DNA of 64,000 nt from Planctomycetota bacterium (GCA_030748635.1 JASMLP010000147.1:62001-126000); one strand, 5' to 3'; numbered from the stretch's first letter, positions 1-9,090 are shown. Notes: a model not told the origin generated them from the letters alone. Program-made: numbers and translations.

Positions 1-107
1 ATCTTCTTCAAAATTCCGCAGTTACGGCGAATCACGGAGAGGTCGATCTCGGCCCAAACCCGAGCGGATGGATCCTCTCCAGAAAACGGCTTCTGGATTG
101 TCGTCAT
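1..107 (-). CDS. alr: Alanine racemase, N-terminal fragment (cut by window edge)
   Basis: Reading leftwards from the ATG at 107, an open frame of 35 codons runs to the window edge. After about 15 variable residues it contains RVWAEIDLSVIRRN, the characteristic opening of PLP-dependent alanine racemases just before the catalytic lysine region. The family converts L-alanine to D-alanine for peptidoglycan. An AGAGGG Shine-Dalgarno-like site lies a few bases before the ATG. Only the N-terminus is visible, so catalytic residues cannot be checked. Other fold-type III PLP enzymes are a less likely alternative. Confidence 0.8.
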   Translation of the reverse strand, partial: MTTIQKPFSGEDPSARVWAEIDLSVIRRNCGILKK

Positions 108-159
108 GAATTCCCTCTGGCCACCCCGAGTGGCCCCATTACCCCATATAACTTCTGGG

Positions 160-187
160 AGTATACCTCACGAATCCTGACCAAGAA
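160..187 (-). promoter_or_regulatory. Candidate promoter of the alanine racemase gene
   Basis: On the minus strand TTCTTG (187-182) is followed after 16 bp by TATACT (165-160). The predicted transcript would start near 153 and have a leader of about 45 bases. That leader contains a perfect 6-bp hairpin (119-124 with 130-135) immediately before the Shine-Dalgarno-like site. Confidence 0.4.
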
Positions 188-301
188 AAAGGAAGTGAAA
201 CCCCAACCGAAAGCCACTCGCCCTCCTCCTCACCCTCAAGTCCGAAGCGTCGAGCGATCGCCTCACCCCAGAGTCGACGCACTTCCAAAATGAGCAGCCA
301 G

Positions 302-329
302 TTGAGGAAAACGAGAAGGCTGGTAAAAT
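302..329 (+). promoter_or_regulatory. Candidate promoter of the FHA/ATPase gene
   Basis: TTGAGG (302-307), a 16-bp spacer and TAAAAT (324-329) precede the ATG at 345. The predicted start site near 336 leaves a leader of only about nine bases, and there is no Shine-Dalgarno site. Confidence 0.5.
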
Positions 330-344
330 GCTCTCACCTTAACC

Positions 345-1244
345 ATGCCAAGCCTAAAAATTGAAATCACCCGAAATTTTGTCGAGGTTCGAGACCTCAA
401 CGAAGAAGTCGTGCTGGGACGAGGGCGTCATGCGGATGTGGTCCTACTCCACGCCAGTGTTTCCAGAAAACACGCCCGGGTTTTCCAAAAAGATACCGAA
501 TACATCATCGAGGATCTGAACAGTTCCAACGGCCTCAAGGTCAATGGAGAATCGGTTCACTCCAAACTCCTCGAACACGGCGACACCATCGAGATCGGGA
601 TCAATCGGCTCTTCTATAGCAACGAAGACCTGGGCATCCCCCAGCGCATCATCGACCTCACTCTTCGCCCGGAAGATGCGGATGCCAAACTGGCCGTCGC
701 TCGCAATCTTTCCGATGTCGCTATCCGCTTCGTGTCAGAAGAACGTTACGTCGAACTCGTTCAAGTCGAAATCGGCCGCATGCTCGAACTCCTCGACTTT
801 GACGACCGGGAACGGATGAATATCGAAACCGCCATGAACGAAGCCATCGGCAACGCCGTGCGCCATGGCCATCAATACGAGCAAAGCAAGATTGTCGAGT
901 TCCGTTACATACGGAAACCCGATCGCCTCATCGTGCGTGTGGCTGACGAGGGTCCAGGATTCGACTATCGTGCCATGCTGAAAAGAGGGATGGAACTCGA
1001 TGCCGTCGACGCCGCGCGCCAGCGCTACATGGAAGGGGGAATGGGCGGCCTGGGAATCCTCATGATGCTACGTTGCATGGACAAGGTGGAATACAACAAT
1101 CTCGGCAATGAAGTCACACTTTCAAAGTATCTGACCGAAGATGCTCGACTAGCGGCCGCCCCACCTCCCTCGGACACTGACCACCAGATTGCCACCAACG
1201 ACCTGTCGTCCTCTACAGACGAAACTCAATCCGGAATAGATTGA
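345..1244 (+). CDS. FHA domain fused to an RsbW-like anti-sigma ATPase domain
   Basis: Residues about 5-95 form an FHA phosphothreonine-binding domain (LGRGR at 24-28, SRKHA at 40-44, SSNG at 60-63). Residues about 115-265 form a GHKL ATPase domain of the HATPase_c_2 type. It has the N-box NEAIGNAVRHGH, the G1 box ADEGPGFD near 200 and a GGMGGLGI G2 region. Such domains occur in RsbW/SpoIIAB anti-sigma kinases that phosphorylate STAS-domain antagonists. The FHA domain should recruit the protein to phosphothreonine targets, so it probably links Ser/Thr kinase signalling to a partner-switching cascade. No STAS or sigma gene is adjacent. The C-terminal 35 residues are low-complexity. The last 19 bases overlap the convergent gene. 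Confidence 0.88.
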   Translation: MPSLKIEITRNFVEVRDLNEEVVLGRGRHADVVLLHASVSRKHARVFQKDTEYIIEDLNSSNGLKVNGESVHSKLLEHGDTIEIGINRLFYSNEDLGIPQRIIDLTLRPEDADAKLAVARNLSDVAIRFVSEERYVELVQVEIGRMLELLDFDDRERMNIETAMNEAIGNAVRHGHQYEQSKIVEFRYIRKPDRLIVRVADEGPGFDYRAMLKRGMELDAVDAARQRYMEGGMGGLGILMMLRCMDKVEYNNLGNEVTLSKYLTEDARLAAAPPPSDTDHQIATNDLSSSTDETQSGID

Positions 1245-2356
1245 CCCCCACCCCCCGAGGGCTGTCGACGTTGCCGAATTTCTTTCCAGCGAGGATCGTC
1301 ATGGAGGGCGCGTAGATCACCGTCGACCAGCATCCACTCCAGATTCTTGAATCCAGAGCTTAGGGCCTTGTTCAACGCGTCAAAGGCTTCATCTATCCGA
1401 TTTGACTTGGCATATGCGCACGCCAGATTGTAATGCGTACCCGCACTCTTCGGATCCAGGTCGATCGCCTTCAGATAGAAAGTAACACTCGAATCGACTT
1501 CCCCGAGTTGTGAATATATCAGCGCCATCTGAGAATAGAACGCGCTGGCCCCCTTCTTATCTCCAGTTTCTATCATCTGTTTTGCCGAAGTCGTCCACTG
1601 GTAAAATACCCGGTCGATCACGGTTCGATCTCCCAGGCGAGCCAGGGCTACCGCGGCCTGTATCTTGTATTGCCCAGGCACCGATGGATCCTGAATCCAG
1701 CCGCGCAACCGAGGCATGAGTTCCCGGGTTCCCAGTTCACTCAACGCCTCCAGAGCCAGCATTCGAATCTGAAGATCGGCCTCGGTTTCAAAAATCGACG
1801 CTAGATGATTGATAAGTTCCGGGCTCTGCCATTTACGAAGATTCTCGAACCGATCTTCATAGAATCCTTGCTGACCACTGTCAGTAAAATGATCGTATAA
1901 AGCACGCAACACGACCTGCTTTGAGGGCACATTTTTCGTTGTCTCTTTTTTTTCTGAGAGAACATCGGGCTTGGAGTTGCTCATAGAAAAAGGACCCCGC
2001 CACTGCAGCGGATGACCGGGCCCCTTCGACCCGACCACCCAGAGATGATCGCCGACACCACAGACCAGAGCGTTGACGAATACTCGATTGTTGCCTGATA
2101 AACGTATCGGCTCGAGGGGCTTTTCATGATCCGGGCAGATCCAGAACCCCGTATCGGAATCCACCGGGGGAACCTTTCCTTCACCCAACGGGGCGCTTTC
2201 TTTCCAAGCCGACTTGTATTTCTTCCAGAGAGACTGCACGTGCGACTCGATTTGCCCATCCGGATCTTGTCCCGAACTGATTGGACCGAGAAGCACCGAG
2301 ACACCCAAAACAACCCCGCAAACCCAAAGCATCCGGAATTTCATCAACCACTGCAT
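1226..2356 (-). CDS. Exported protein with HEAT-like and TPR repeats
   Basis: The start at 2356 is preferred over an upstream in-frame start because AGGAGGT lies about six bases before it and a hydrophobic signal segment follows (residues about 8-28). A small Cys/His-containing region (WICPDHE) lies in the first 100 residues. Two HEAT-like helical repeats follow (residues about 170-255), then TPR repeats near the C-terminus (THYNLACAYAKSNRIDEAFD). The protein is about 376 residues and has no catalytic motif. It is probably a periplasmic or membrane-anchored scaffold. Its 3' end overlaps the FHA gene tail to tail. Confidence 0.75.
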   Translation of the reverse strand: MQWLMKFRMLWVCGVVLGVSVLLGPISSGQDPDGQIESHVQSLWKKYKSAWKESAPLGEGKVPPVDSDTGFWICPDHEKPLEPIRLSGNNRVFVNALVCGVGDHLWVVGSKGPGHPLQWRGPFSMSNSKPDVLSEKKETTKNVPSKQVVLRALYDHFTDSGQQGFYEDRFENLRKWQSPELINHLASIFETEADLQIRMLALEALSELGTRELMPRLRGWIQDPSVPGQYKIQAAVALARLGDRTVIDRVFYQWTTSAKQMIETGDKKGASAFYSQMALIYSQLGEVDSSVTFYLKAIDLDPKSAGTHYNLACAYAKSNRIDEAFDALNKALSSGFKNLEWMLVDGDLRALHDDPRWKEIRQRRQPSGGGGQSIPD

Positions 2357-2520
2357 GACCAGACCTCCTTTCCTTATTTTCCACAACCTCAGGAATCTGA
2401 CCAGTTTTCCCGAAACTCAAACCGACCGCTCCGCTTTCGCCTGCACTGGAATGCCCCGTGAAACAGGGCTACAATCGAACCTATCCTGTTTCCTACCATC
2501 ATCTTCGAGAATCAATCACG

Positions 2521-5500
2521 ATGAATCCCGAGATTTCGTCAACCGCTTCCCCGCAACGAAGCTTTCTCCCGGAAACCGAACTCACTCATTTCGATCCACA
2601 AACTCAGCACCTGATCGATCTCGAAAATGAGCGGCAATCCCGAAAGATCATCTTGATCGCAAGTGAATCGATCTGCCCCGATCCGGTTCGTGAAGCGATG
2701 ACCTGCGCATTTGGCAATATTTACGCAGAAGGCTATCCCTCCTGGAGAATGACCGAGGCTTCCAACACCAATCCTCTCGATTTCACCCACCACCTGGCCT
2801 ACCAGCGCCGATATGCGGATGCTCGGTATTACAAGGGCTGTGATTACGTCAATTTCGTGGAAACTCTAGCCCAGAAGCGGTGCGCGGCTCTCTTTTCCCG
2901 AGGCGGAGCAGATCGATCCGTTCCGCTTTCCGCCGACCAGATTCACGTCAACGTCCAGGCTCTTTCCGGCGCGGCCGCCAACAACGCGGTGTACCAGGCC
3001 CTGGTAGCTCCCGGAGATCAGGTAGTCGGACTTCACCTGAATCATGGAGGGCATCTGACCCACGGAAGCCCAGCCAACCGTTCAGGAAAATTGTATTCCG
3101 TTGTTCCTTATACCGTGGACCGGAAAACAGGAGCCTTTGACTACGATGCCATTGCCGAAATCCTCCGAACCGTCCGCCCCCGACTGTTTATCGCGGGAGC
3201 CAGCGCTTACCCATGGACCATCGACTGGAATCGTTTACGAGAACTGTGCGACTCCATAGATCCCAAACCGATCTTCCTCGCCGATATTGCGCATCCCGCC
3301 GGCCTGGTCGCGGGAGGATGTTTCCCCAACCCCGTAGGCATCGCCGATGTCATCACCTTCACCACCCACAAAACCTTATGTGGACCGCGTGGAGCAGCCA
3401 TTCTTACCACGGATCCTGAACTAGCTCACAAAATCGACGGTGGAGTCTTTCCCGGAGAGCAAGGAGGGCCCCATCTTCACGCCATTACAGCCAAAGCGGT
3501 GGGATTCGCCTACAACGCAACCCAGGATTTCCAGGACCTCATGCACCGAGTTGTGGACAACACCCACCGACTGGCCGATGCCCTCCAGGAAAATGGCCTT
3601 TCCCTGGTTTACGGAGGCACCGATACACATCTCCTCCTCATCGACCTGACCAAGATTCAGACTCCGACCGGACACCCACTCACCGGAGAAATCGCCAGCC
3701 GAATACTCGATCAAATCGGCCTTACCTGCAACAAGAACGCCATCCCCGGGGACGACAACCCCGCCCATCCGGGAGCGGTTCGAATCGGAACCACCTGGGC
3801 CACTCAGCGCGGCATGGGCCCTGAAGAGATGAGTCAACTCGCCTCCATCATCAGCCGAACACTCACCAACATCCACGCTTTTTCCTACTGTGAATCGAGC
3901 GGCTACGTAGGACGTGGCAAGATCGACCTCGACTTAGCCCAGGAACTTTCTGAAGAAGTCGCTTCCCTGGCTACAGCCACCCGACTCCCCACCCAGTCCG
4001 GCCCTCACCCCTTCCACTATCCTCACAGTCTCACAGAACCGAGAAATGTGCTGGAAGTATCCACGGAAATAACCTCCCCGGTCGGCGTACTACATATCAG
4101 CGGAATCCGGTGCCATTACTTCCTGCAATCCTGCACCACGAGCGATCTCTCTGGACTTGAACCCTCTCAAGGAATCTCCACCTTTCTCCTCGATCGGTCG
4201 GGGACTCTCCTTGGCGATATCGACATCTACCGACTGAGTGACCAGACCCCAGGCCATCGAACATTTCTCGTCGTAACCGCCTGCAAAGAACTCGCCAGTA
4301 TTCGGGATTGGCTTCGCGCTCTTTCGGACGGATACACCCTCTTCGATCCACACGATGTCTACCGTAAAGTCGAAGGACCCGCCCTGATCATCGATCTCCT
4401 GCAAACCGAAGATCCGGATCACAGAATGGTCGCCTTTCGACCCACTGTGCCCGGATTTGAGGGAGAAGCTCCTCGTTCCATGGAGTGTCTGGAAAACGTT
4501 TCTGGATTTGGAGAAATCCAAGCTCGATGGATGTTTCAGAGTTCTCGAATCGATGGCCCATTAGCCTTGATCTCCTCCGATCAACTCCAGGAGATTCCTC
4601 GATCTGGAGCCAAACCAGCTCCCGCGCCCTTTCCCTCCCTTCCCCCAGGAACCTCCATCGAGGATTGTCACCAGAAATATCCAGAAAGGTTTGACCTCAA
4701 ACAGGTTTATTTCGTCGGTATAGAGCCGACTCGAAACCTCTTTCCATCCTCCTCAACCCAACCCGAATACACCTCCCAACCCGAGGAACTGCCCCTGCGC
4801 AGAACCCCCCTTTACGAAGACCACCTGAAACACTCCAAACGTTCCTGGATCATCCCCTTTGGGGGCTGGGAAATGCCCGTTCGCTTCAGCAACATCGAAG
4901 AAGAGCATCGCGCGGTTCGAGAAACTGCCGGCCTTTTCGACGTTTCGCACATGGGAACACTGGAGGTCCGAGGACCGCATGCCCAGCGATTTCTCGATGC
5001 TGTGACCACCAACTATGCTGCTTGGCTTCAGGACGGCCAAGGCCACTACTGTTATCTCCTGGACCCAGACGGCCGTTGTATCGACGACCTACTCCTCTAC
5101 CGACGTTCCTGGGACCGCTACTTCCTTGTCGTCAACGCATCCAACGCGGAACGCGACCTCGCCTGGCTTCAAGCGGTTGCCACCAAACAGGTGCTGATCG
5201 ACCGGGAACACCCCCTGAGCGAAATCGAAGGGGATGTCGAGATCCTCGACCTCAAAGATCCCTCCTCCGGAGATCACCAACTCGTTGACATCGCATTCCA
5301 GGGGCCGCTGGCTCTGAAAGTTCTGGATCGACTCCTGGACTCCCCCGCCCAGGCCCGCGCTCTCCGGATTCTGAACCGCTTCGAAACCGTCGAAGTCGAC
5401 CTCGCGGGCATTCGGTGTCTCGTGGCGATGACGGGTTACACCGGAGAGCCGATCGGATATGAGATCTATGTACATCCAGAAGCTTTGGTAGACCTCTGGC

Positions 5501-6042
5501 ACGCCATTCTCAAAGAGGGAGAGCCGCTGGGAGTCCGCCGCTGTGGGCTAGGAGCCCGAGACAGCACTCGAACCGAAGCGGGCTTCCCTCTCCACGGGCA
5601 CGAACTCGCGGGCCCCTACGATGTAACTCCGATTGAAGCGGGGTACGGAGCGTTTATCAAATTGCATAAACCGTTTTTCATCGGCCGGACGGCCATGCGA
5701 GAAAATGAGGAAAAACGCACCATGGAAATTGTCCGATTCCGGGTCAAGGACCAGGGAGTACGCATGGTTCGTACCGGAGACCCCGTGGCAAACCGACGTG
5801 GAGTTGTCATCGGCTGGGTCACTTCGAGCACTCAAGTCGCGGGCGAGCAAATCGGCATGGCTTATATTCAAAAGCGAGAATCCAAAACGGGAAATCTCTG
5901 CTCCGTCTTTCGACTCCCCAAGCCGGATCAATCCCCGACGGAGCCCCCCAAACACGAAGCCCAACCCGGAGACCCTGCCCTCACTTCCGAAAAAATCGAA
6001 ATCCTCCCCCGGTTCTGGAGGAAACCAGACGGCTCCTGTTAG
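2521..6042 (+). CDS. Serine hydroxymethyltransferase fused to a glycine-cleavage T protein
   Basis: A single 1173-residue frame carries two one-carbon enzymes. Residues about 15-500 are a complete SHMT, with KIILIASES, NIYAEGYP, LADIAHPAGLVAGG and the PLP lysine at 284 in TTHKTLCGPRG. Residues about 759-1160 are a complete aminomethyltransferase (GcvT), with IPFGGWEMPV, GLFDVSHMG, MTGYTGEPIGYEIY and AGFPLHGHEL. Between them, about 515-740, is a divergent third segment resembling a GcvT/YgfZ folate-binding fold. SHMT interconverts serine and glycine, and GcvT releases the aminomethyl group from lipoyl-H protein onto tetrahydrofolate. Fusion could channel 5,10-methylene-THF between them. ATG 2521 is preferred over GTG 2458 because homology begins soon after it. 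No gcvH or gcvP is visible. Confidence 0.93.
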   Translation: MNPEISSTASPQRSFLPETELTHFDPQTQHLIDLENERQSRKIILIASESICPDPVREAMTCAFGNIYAEGYPSWRMTEASNTNPLDFTHHLAYQRRYADARYYKGCDYVNFVETLAQKRCAALFSRGGADRSVPLSADQIHVNVQALSGAAANNAVYQALVAPGDQVVGLHLNHGGHLTHGSPANRSGKLYSVVPYTVDRKTGAFDYDAIAEILRTVRPRLFIAGASAYPWTIDWNRLRELCDSIDPKPIFLADIAHPAGLVAGGCFPNPVGIADVITFTTHKTLCGPRGAAILTTDPELAHKIDGGVFPGEQGGPHLHAITAKAVGFAYNATQDFQDLMHRVVDNTHRLADALQENGLSLVYGGTDTHLLLIDLTKIQTPTGHPLTGEIASRILDQIGLTCNKNAIPGDDNPAHPGAVRIGTTWATQRGMGPEEMSQLASIISRTLTNIHAFSYCESSGYVGRGKIDLDLAQELSEEVASLATATRLPTQSGPHPFHYPHSLTEPRNVLEVSTEITSPVGVLHISGIRCHYFLQSCTTSDLSGLEPSQGISTFLLDRSGTLLGDIDIYRLSDQTPGHRTFLVVTACKELASIRDWLRALSDGYTLFDPHDVYRKVEGPALIIDLLQTEDPDHRMVAFRPTVPGFEGEAPRSMECLENVSGFGEIQARWMFQSSRIDGPLALISSDQLQEIPRSGAKPAPAPFPSLPPGTSIEDCHQKYPERFDLKQVYFVGIEPTRNLFPSSSTQPEYTSQPEELPLRRTPLYEDHLKHSKRSWIIPFGGWEMPVRFSNIEEEHRAVRETAGLFDVSHMGTLEVRGPHAQRFLDAVTTNYAAWLQDGQGHYCYLLDPDGRCIDDLLLYRRSWDRYFLVVNASNAERDLAWLQAVATKQVLIDREHPLSEIEGDVEILDLKDPSSGDHQLVDIAFQGPLALKVLDRLLDSPAQARALRILNRFETVEVDLAGIRCLVAMTGYTGEPIGYEIYVHPEALVDLWHAILKEGEPLGVRRCGLGARDSTRTEAGFPLHGHELAGPYDVTPIEAGYGAFIKLHKPFFIGRTAMRENEEKRTMEIVRFRVKDQGVRMVRTGDPVANRRGVVIGWVTSSTQVAGEQIGMAYIQKRESKTGNLCSVFRLPKPDQSPTEPPKHEAQPGDPALTSEKIEILPRFWRKPDGSC

Positions 6043-6153
6043 TCATTGATCCCGACTTCTTCCGATCAATACCGCCTTCCTTCTGCTCCGCCCTCAAGGC
6101 ATACTTCAAACTAGAACAACCTTTTCAGCCCCTTCGATCGCTTCGAAAAAGCC

Positions 6154-6762
6154 ATGTCCTCGTCCTTCGAATCCCCCTACGAAAAACGAAAAAGTTTTCG
6201 GATTCATTACACCGAAGACCAGCGTCCCGTACTGCGAATCGGCAACCAGCAATGGATCGTACTGGAAAGCACCAAGCACACACTGCGCATCATCGAAGCC
6301 GAAAGTGAACGCTTGAGCATGATCGATGACCACCAGGGAACGCTGCACCACCCCGATGGCACCGTCTATAGCGTCAGCGGACAGGTCAAACGCCGAGAAG
6401 AGAATGAAACCGTTCTGGAAGTGGAGCAAAAGCTACATACCGGCACGATCAATCGCCGAGACCTCTTCCGCATTCTGTACCCCCCCATCGATCGAATTCC
6501 TGTGATTATCGACGGGATAACTCACGAGGTCACCGAGATCTCCGAAGGAGGATTTCGCTATCTTCGCAAAGAAGATTCTTTTCAAGAGGTCGGCTCGATC
6601 ATCACGGCTGAGATTCATTTACGTGATGGAGAGAATGTATCCATCCAAGGTGAGCTCATCCGTGAAGAGGCGGAAGAGTCGGTCGTACAACTCATCCAGG
6701 GCATTCCTCTCGAGAAAGTGATGGCTGAACAGAAGTATCTGCTCCAAAAATATCGCGATTAG
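6154..6762 (+). CDS. PilZ-domain protein, probable c-di-GMP receptor
   Basis: The 202-residue protein has a C-terminal PilZ domain. RRDLFR at 101-106 gives the RxxxR motif, and TEISEGGFRY near 127-136 gives the second motif, though with Glu where Asp or Asn is usual. The N-terminal half begins with a similar KRKSFR at 12-17, consistent with a YcgR-like PilZN half or a diverged second PilZ. The family binds cyclic di-GMP and alters motility, secretion or envelope functions. There is no membrane segment, so it is probably cytoplasmic. The downstream lipoprotein gene follows within 20 bases. Confidence 0.82.
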   Translation: MSSSFESPYEKRKSFRIHYTEDQRPVLRIGNQQWIVLESTKHTLRIIEAESERLSMIDDHQGTLHHPDGTVYSVSGQVKRREENETVLEVEQKLHTGTINRRDLFRILYPPIDRIPVIIDGITHEVTEISEGGFRYLRKEDSFQEVGSIITAEIHLRDGENVSIQGELIREEAEESVVQLIQGIPLEKVMAEQKYLLQKYRD

Positions 6763-6781
6763 GATGGAATCCAGATCCCCC

Positions 6782-7585
6782 ATGAAAAACCCCAACCTTC
6801 CCCTTCTGACTTCCACTCTCCTCCTCGCTCTCTCGCTGGGCTGTGTCATGGTTTCCAGCTCTTCCTACACCCGACGTCCCAAGCCCGAAACGGCGCCTGA
6901 ACCTCCTCAACTCCCAACGGTCCATTCACCCAGTCCTTACCTCGAGTCGATTCGAAAAACTCCGGTCGGCAGCTGGGCCGAGTGGGAAACTCGGGTGGAC
7001 AATCAGATTTCGCGACGCTACATGGCGCTGACAGAAGGCGACGAGTCCAGCGTCCAACTCGAGGTCAGCGAGGGCCCCTGGATCGTTTCGACCCGAATTC
7101 GTCTCGAGGACGGAAAAATCATGGAAGCCTTTGCCAGTCGCCCTGGCCATCCGGCCCAAAAGCTCTCCATTCAACCCGTCTCTCCCCCAACCCCCTCCTC
7201 CCCCCCTTTCCCCAAAGAAGTGATCTCTGTACCCGCCGGTACGTTCACCTGCTCCAAAATATCCTACTCCGATGGACGCACCACCTGGGTAACTCAACAA
7301 GGCCAGTCCCACCCAATCGTCAAAGAGATCTCCCGGGACCGCCCCGACTCACCCACTCGAACACTCACTCAACTCGACACGGTCCGGATCTCCGTGCCTG
7401 GAGGGACCTTCGACTGCTTGTACACCCAGCATCGAACCTCACGAGAAGACGACTCTCGCATCATCGAAAGCTGGTGGAGCCCTGAGGTTCCCTTTTCAGG
7501 ACTCGTCAAACGCACCCTCGACAAAGGGCCTGAAGTTCTGGTCGGCTCAGGCCGAGAGGCGCGACCTCGACTCCAACACCCCTGA
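6782..7585 (+). CDS. Lipoprotein with duplicated beta-rich module
   Basis: The start at 6782 gives a typical lipoprotein signal with lipobox ALSLGC (Cys21). An in-frame ATG at 6764 would place extra residues before the signal. Two related segments follow, VPAGTFTCSKISYSDG near residue 155 and VPGGTFDCLYTQHRTS near 205, each followed by polar strands and a tryptophan. This resembles DUF3108-like outer-membrane-associated proteins, but assignment is weak. The gene sits just behind the PilZ gene and is probably co-transcribed. Function unknown. Confidence 0.72.
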   Translation: MKNPNLPLLTSTLLLALSLGCVMVSSSSYTRRPKPETAPEPPQLPTVHSPSPYLESIRKTPVGSWAEWETRVDNQISRRYMALTEGDESSVQLEVSEGPWIVSTRIRLEDGKIMEAFASRPGHPAQKLSIQPVSPPTPSSPPFPKEVISVPAGTFTCSKISYSDGRTTWVTQQGQSHPIVKEISRDRPDSPTRTLTQLDTVRISVPGGTFDCLYTQHRTSREDDSRIIESWWSPEVPFSGLVKRTLDKGPEVLVGSGREARPRLQHP

Positions 7586-7612
7586 ATCGTATCGATCGAG
7601 CAGCCGACCAGA

Positions 7613-8278
7613 TCAGCCGACGCTGCCTGGCCCATAGATCGTTCGGTCTTCGATACCCGACTTTTCAAAATTTCGGTGTCGTCGCAAACAGTTTTCGCAC
7701 TCGCCACAATGCAGGCCATCCACCGGAACCGTGCAAGAAAAAGTGTGATGCAACGGCAAATCCCTTCCTCGCCGCATCACTTGCATATCACTCGCCCCCG
7801 CATACGGTGTCAAGATCTGCAACGGCCACCCCAAAGCCATGCGAAAACAGCTCTCGAGTGTCTTTAACACCTCAGGAGAAGACTCATCCGAACGATCCGA
7901 ACGTAAGAGCCCAAATGCCACCGCGTCCATTCCGTGCTCAACACAGTAAAAAGCAGCGGCGGTGAGCATCAGAAGCTTCCGGCCTCGCATCGGATGCTGC
8001 CGGGACAGAACCCTTTCCCACTCCGAATCCCCAAACAACGATTTCAGCGGCTGATCGAGCACCACAGGATCGACAACGCCATGACCTGGGTCCGCTTCCA
8101 AAAACCTTTGTAACGCACTGAATTCGACCTCTTCGGTACCCAGCCCGCCGCGCACGAACACGGGGACGATTCGAGGGTAGTCATAAACCATTCGGTGAAT
8201 GAGAATAGAACTGATCATTCCCCCCGACGCCATAACAGCGACTGCTGGCCCTGGAGGTGTCTCGTCGATTGATCGCAT
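7613..8278 (-). CDS. QueC-like (7-cyano-7-deazaguanine synthase family) protein, altered PP-loop
   Basis: The 221-residue protein has an N-terminal PP-loop-like segment VMASGGMISSILI. It ends with the QueC zinc site TFSCTVPVDGLHCGECENC, followed by RHRNFEKSGIEDRTIY. QueC converts carboxydeazaguanine to preQ0 using ATP. Here the Asp of the usual SGGxDS signature is replaced by Ile, so the ATP-dependent step may be altered. QueD lies just across the divergent promoter, which supports a deazaguanine or pterin role. A divergent ATP-pyrophosphatase with another substrate is the main alternative. Confidence 0.72.
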   Translation of the reverse strand: MRSIDETPPGPAVAVMASGGMISSILIHRMVYDYPRIVPVFVRGGLGTEEVEFSALQRFLEADPGHGVVDPVVLDQPLKSLFGDSEWERVLSRQHPMRGRKLLMLTAAAFYCVEHGMDAVAFGLLRSDRSDESSPEVLKTLESCFRMALGWPLQILTPYAGASDMQVMRRGRDLPLHHTFSCTVPVDGLHCGECENCLRRHRNFEKSGIEDRTIYGPGSVG

Positions 8279-8286
8279 CGGTCTCG

Positions 8287-8294
8287 ATTATAAT
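8287..8294. promoter_or_regulatory. Shared bidirectional -10 element between queC-like and SDR genes
   Basis: The octamer ATTATAAT is its own reverse complement, so it supplies a perfect TATAAT on both strands (plus 8289-8294, minus 8292-8287). On the minus strand it ends eight bases before the QueC-like ATG, predicting a leaderless transcript. On the plus strand it predicts a leader of about 25 bases ahead of the SDR gene. No strong -35 is visible on either side. Confidence 0.55.
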
Positions 8295-8324
8295 TCAAAG
8301 GATGAAGCGAGGAGAGTCACAAAC

Positions 8325-9059
8325 ATGAAACTGAACGGACGACGCATCCTCATTACCGGGGCCGCCCGTCGAATAGGACGTGAAATAGCGCTTCTTCTCG
8401 GCCAACACAAGACCCAAATCATCGTACATTACAACCGATCAGAGCGAGAAGCCGAACAGGTTGTCCAAGATCTTCGCAACGCAGGTTCCGAGGCCACCTC
8501 CATCCAGGCCGATCTCTCGATCTCCCGAGAGGTCATACGACTAGGCGATGAGAGCCTGAAACTCTGGGGAGGGATCGACATCCTGGTCAACAACGCTTCG
8601 GTCTACTATGTCACCCCACTCCAGACGGCCACGGAATCCCAGTGGAATGAAATGATCGACATCAACCTCAAAGCCCCTTTCTTGCTGGCCCAGAAAATCG
8701 GCCTCCAGATGAAAGCCAACGGATTGGGGCGAATCATCAACATCTCCGACTGGGCCGCCAAACGGCCCCACGAAGGATACACACCCTACTGCATTTCCAA
8801 GGCGGGCCTGGTCGCGCTCACCCAGGCGCTCGCCCGAGAACTGGCGCCTGAGGTTCTGGTCAATACCGTAGCCCCCGGACCGATCCTTCCTCCTGAAGAT
8901 ATGACCCATCAACAACTCACACAAGTGATCGACCAAACCCCGCTGGCCCGCACCGGAGAACCGTCTGACATCGCGCGCGCCGTTCTCTATCTTGTTCGGG
9001 ATGCGGACTTTGTCACCGGAATCTATCTTCCCGTCGACGGCGGTCGACAAATTCGTTAG
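8325..9059 (+). CDS. Short-chain dehydrogenase, pteridine reductase/FolM-like
   Basis: The protein is a classical SDR of 244 residues. It has a cofactor loop TGAARRIGREIA, which with the arginine pair and the following HYNRS suggests NADPH use, then NNAS, a catalytic serine region NISDWAA and YCISK (Tyr/Lys pair). The TGAARRIGR signature is common in pteridine-reductase/FolM-type SDRs. The next gene is a QueD/6-pyruvoyl-tetrahydropterin synthase, so a role in reducing a pterin is reasonable but inferred. AGGAG at 8310-8314 precedes the ATG by ten bases. Confidence 0.85.
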   Translation: MKLNGRRILITGAARRIGREIALLLGQHKTQIIVHYNRSEREAEQVVQDLRNAGSEATSIQADLSISREVIRLGDESLKLWGGIDILVNNASVYYVTPLQTATESQWNEMIDINLKAPFLLAQKIGLQMKANGLGRIINISDWAAKRPHEGYTPYCISKAGLVALTQALARELAPEVLVNTVAPGPILPPEDMTHQQLTQVIDQTPLARTGEPSDIARAVLYLVRDADFVTGIYLPVDGGRQIR

Positions 9060-9078
9060 CCTGCGGTCCGAACTCAAC

Positions 9079-9083
9079 AGGAG
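9079..9083 (+). promoter_or_regulatory. Shine-Dalgarno site positioned for an ATC start codon
   Basis: AGGAG lies seven bases before ATC 9091, which is where homologues have their initiator methionine. No ATG, GTG or TTG occurs in frame between the end of the SDR gene and this codon. Confidence 0.55.
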
Positions 9084-9090
9084 AAATCTC

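Noticed and set aside
2468..2473. TACAAT as -10 of the SHMT-GcvT gene
   Set aside because: No acceptable -35 at 15-18 bp was found, so the promoter is not called.
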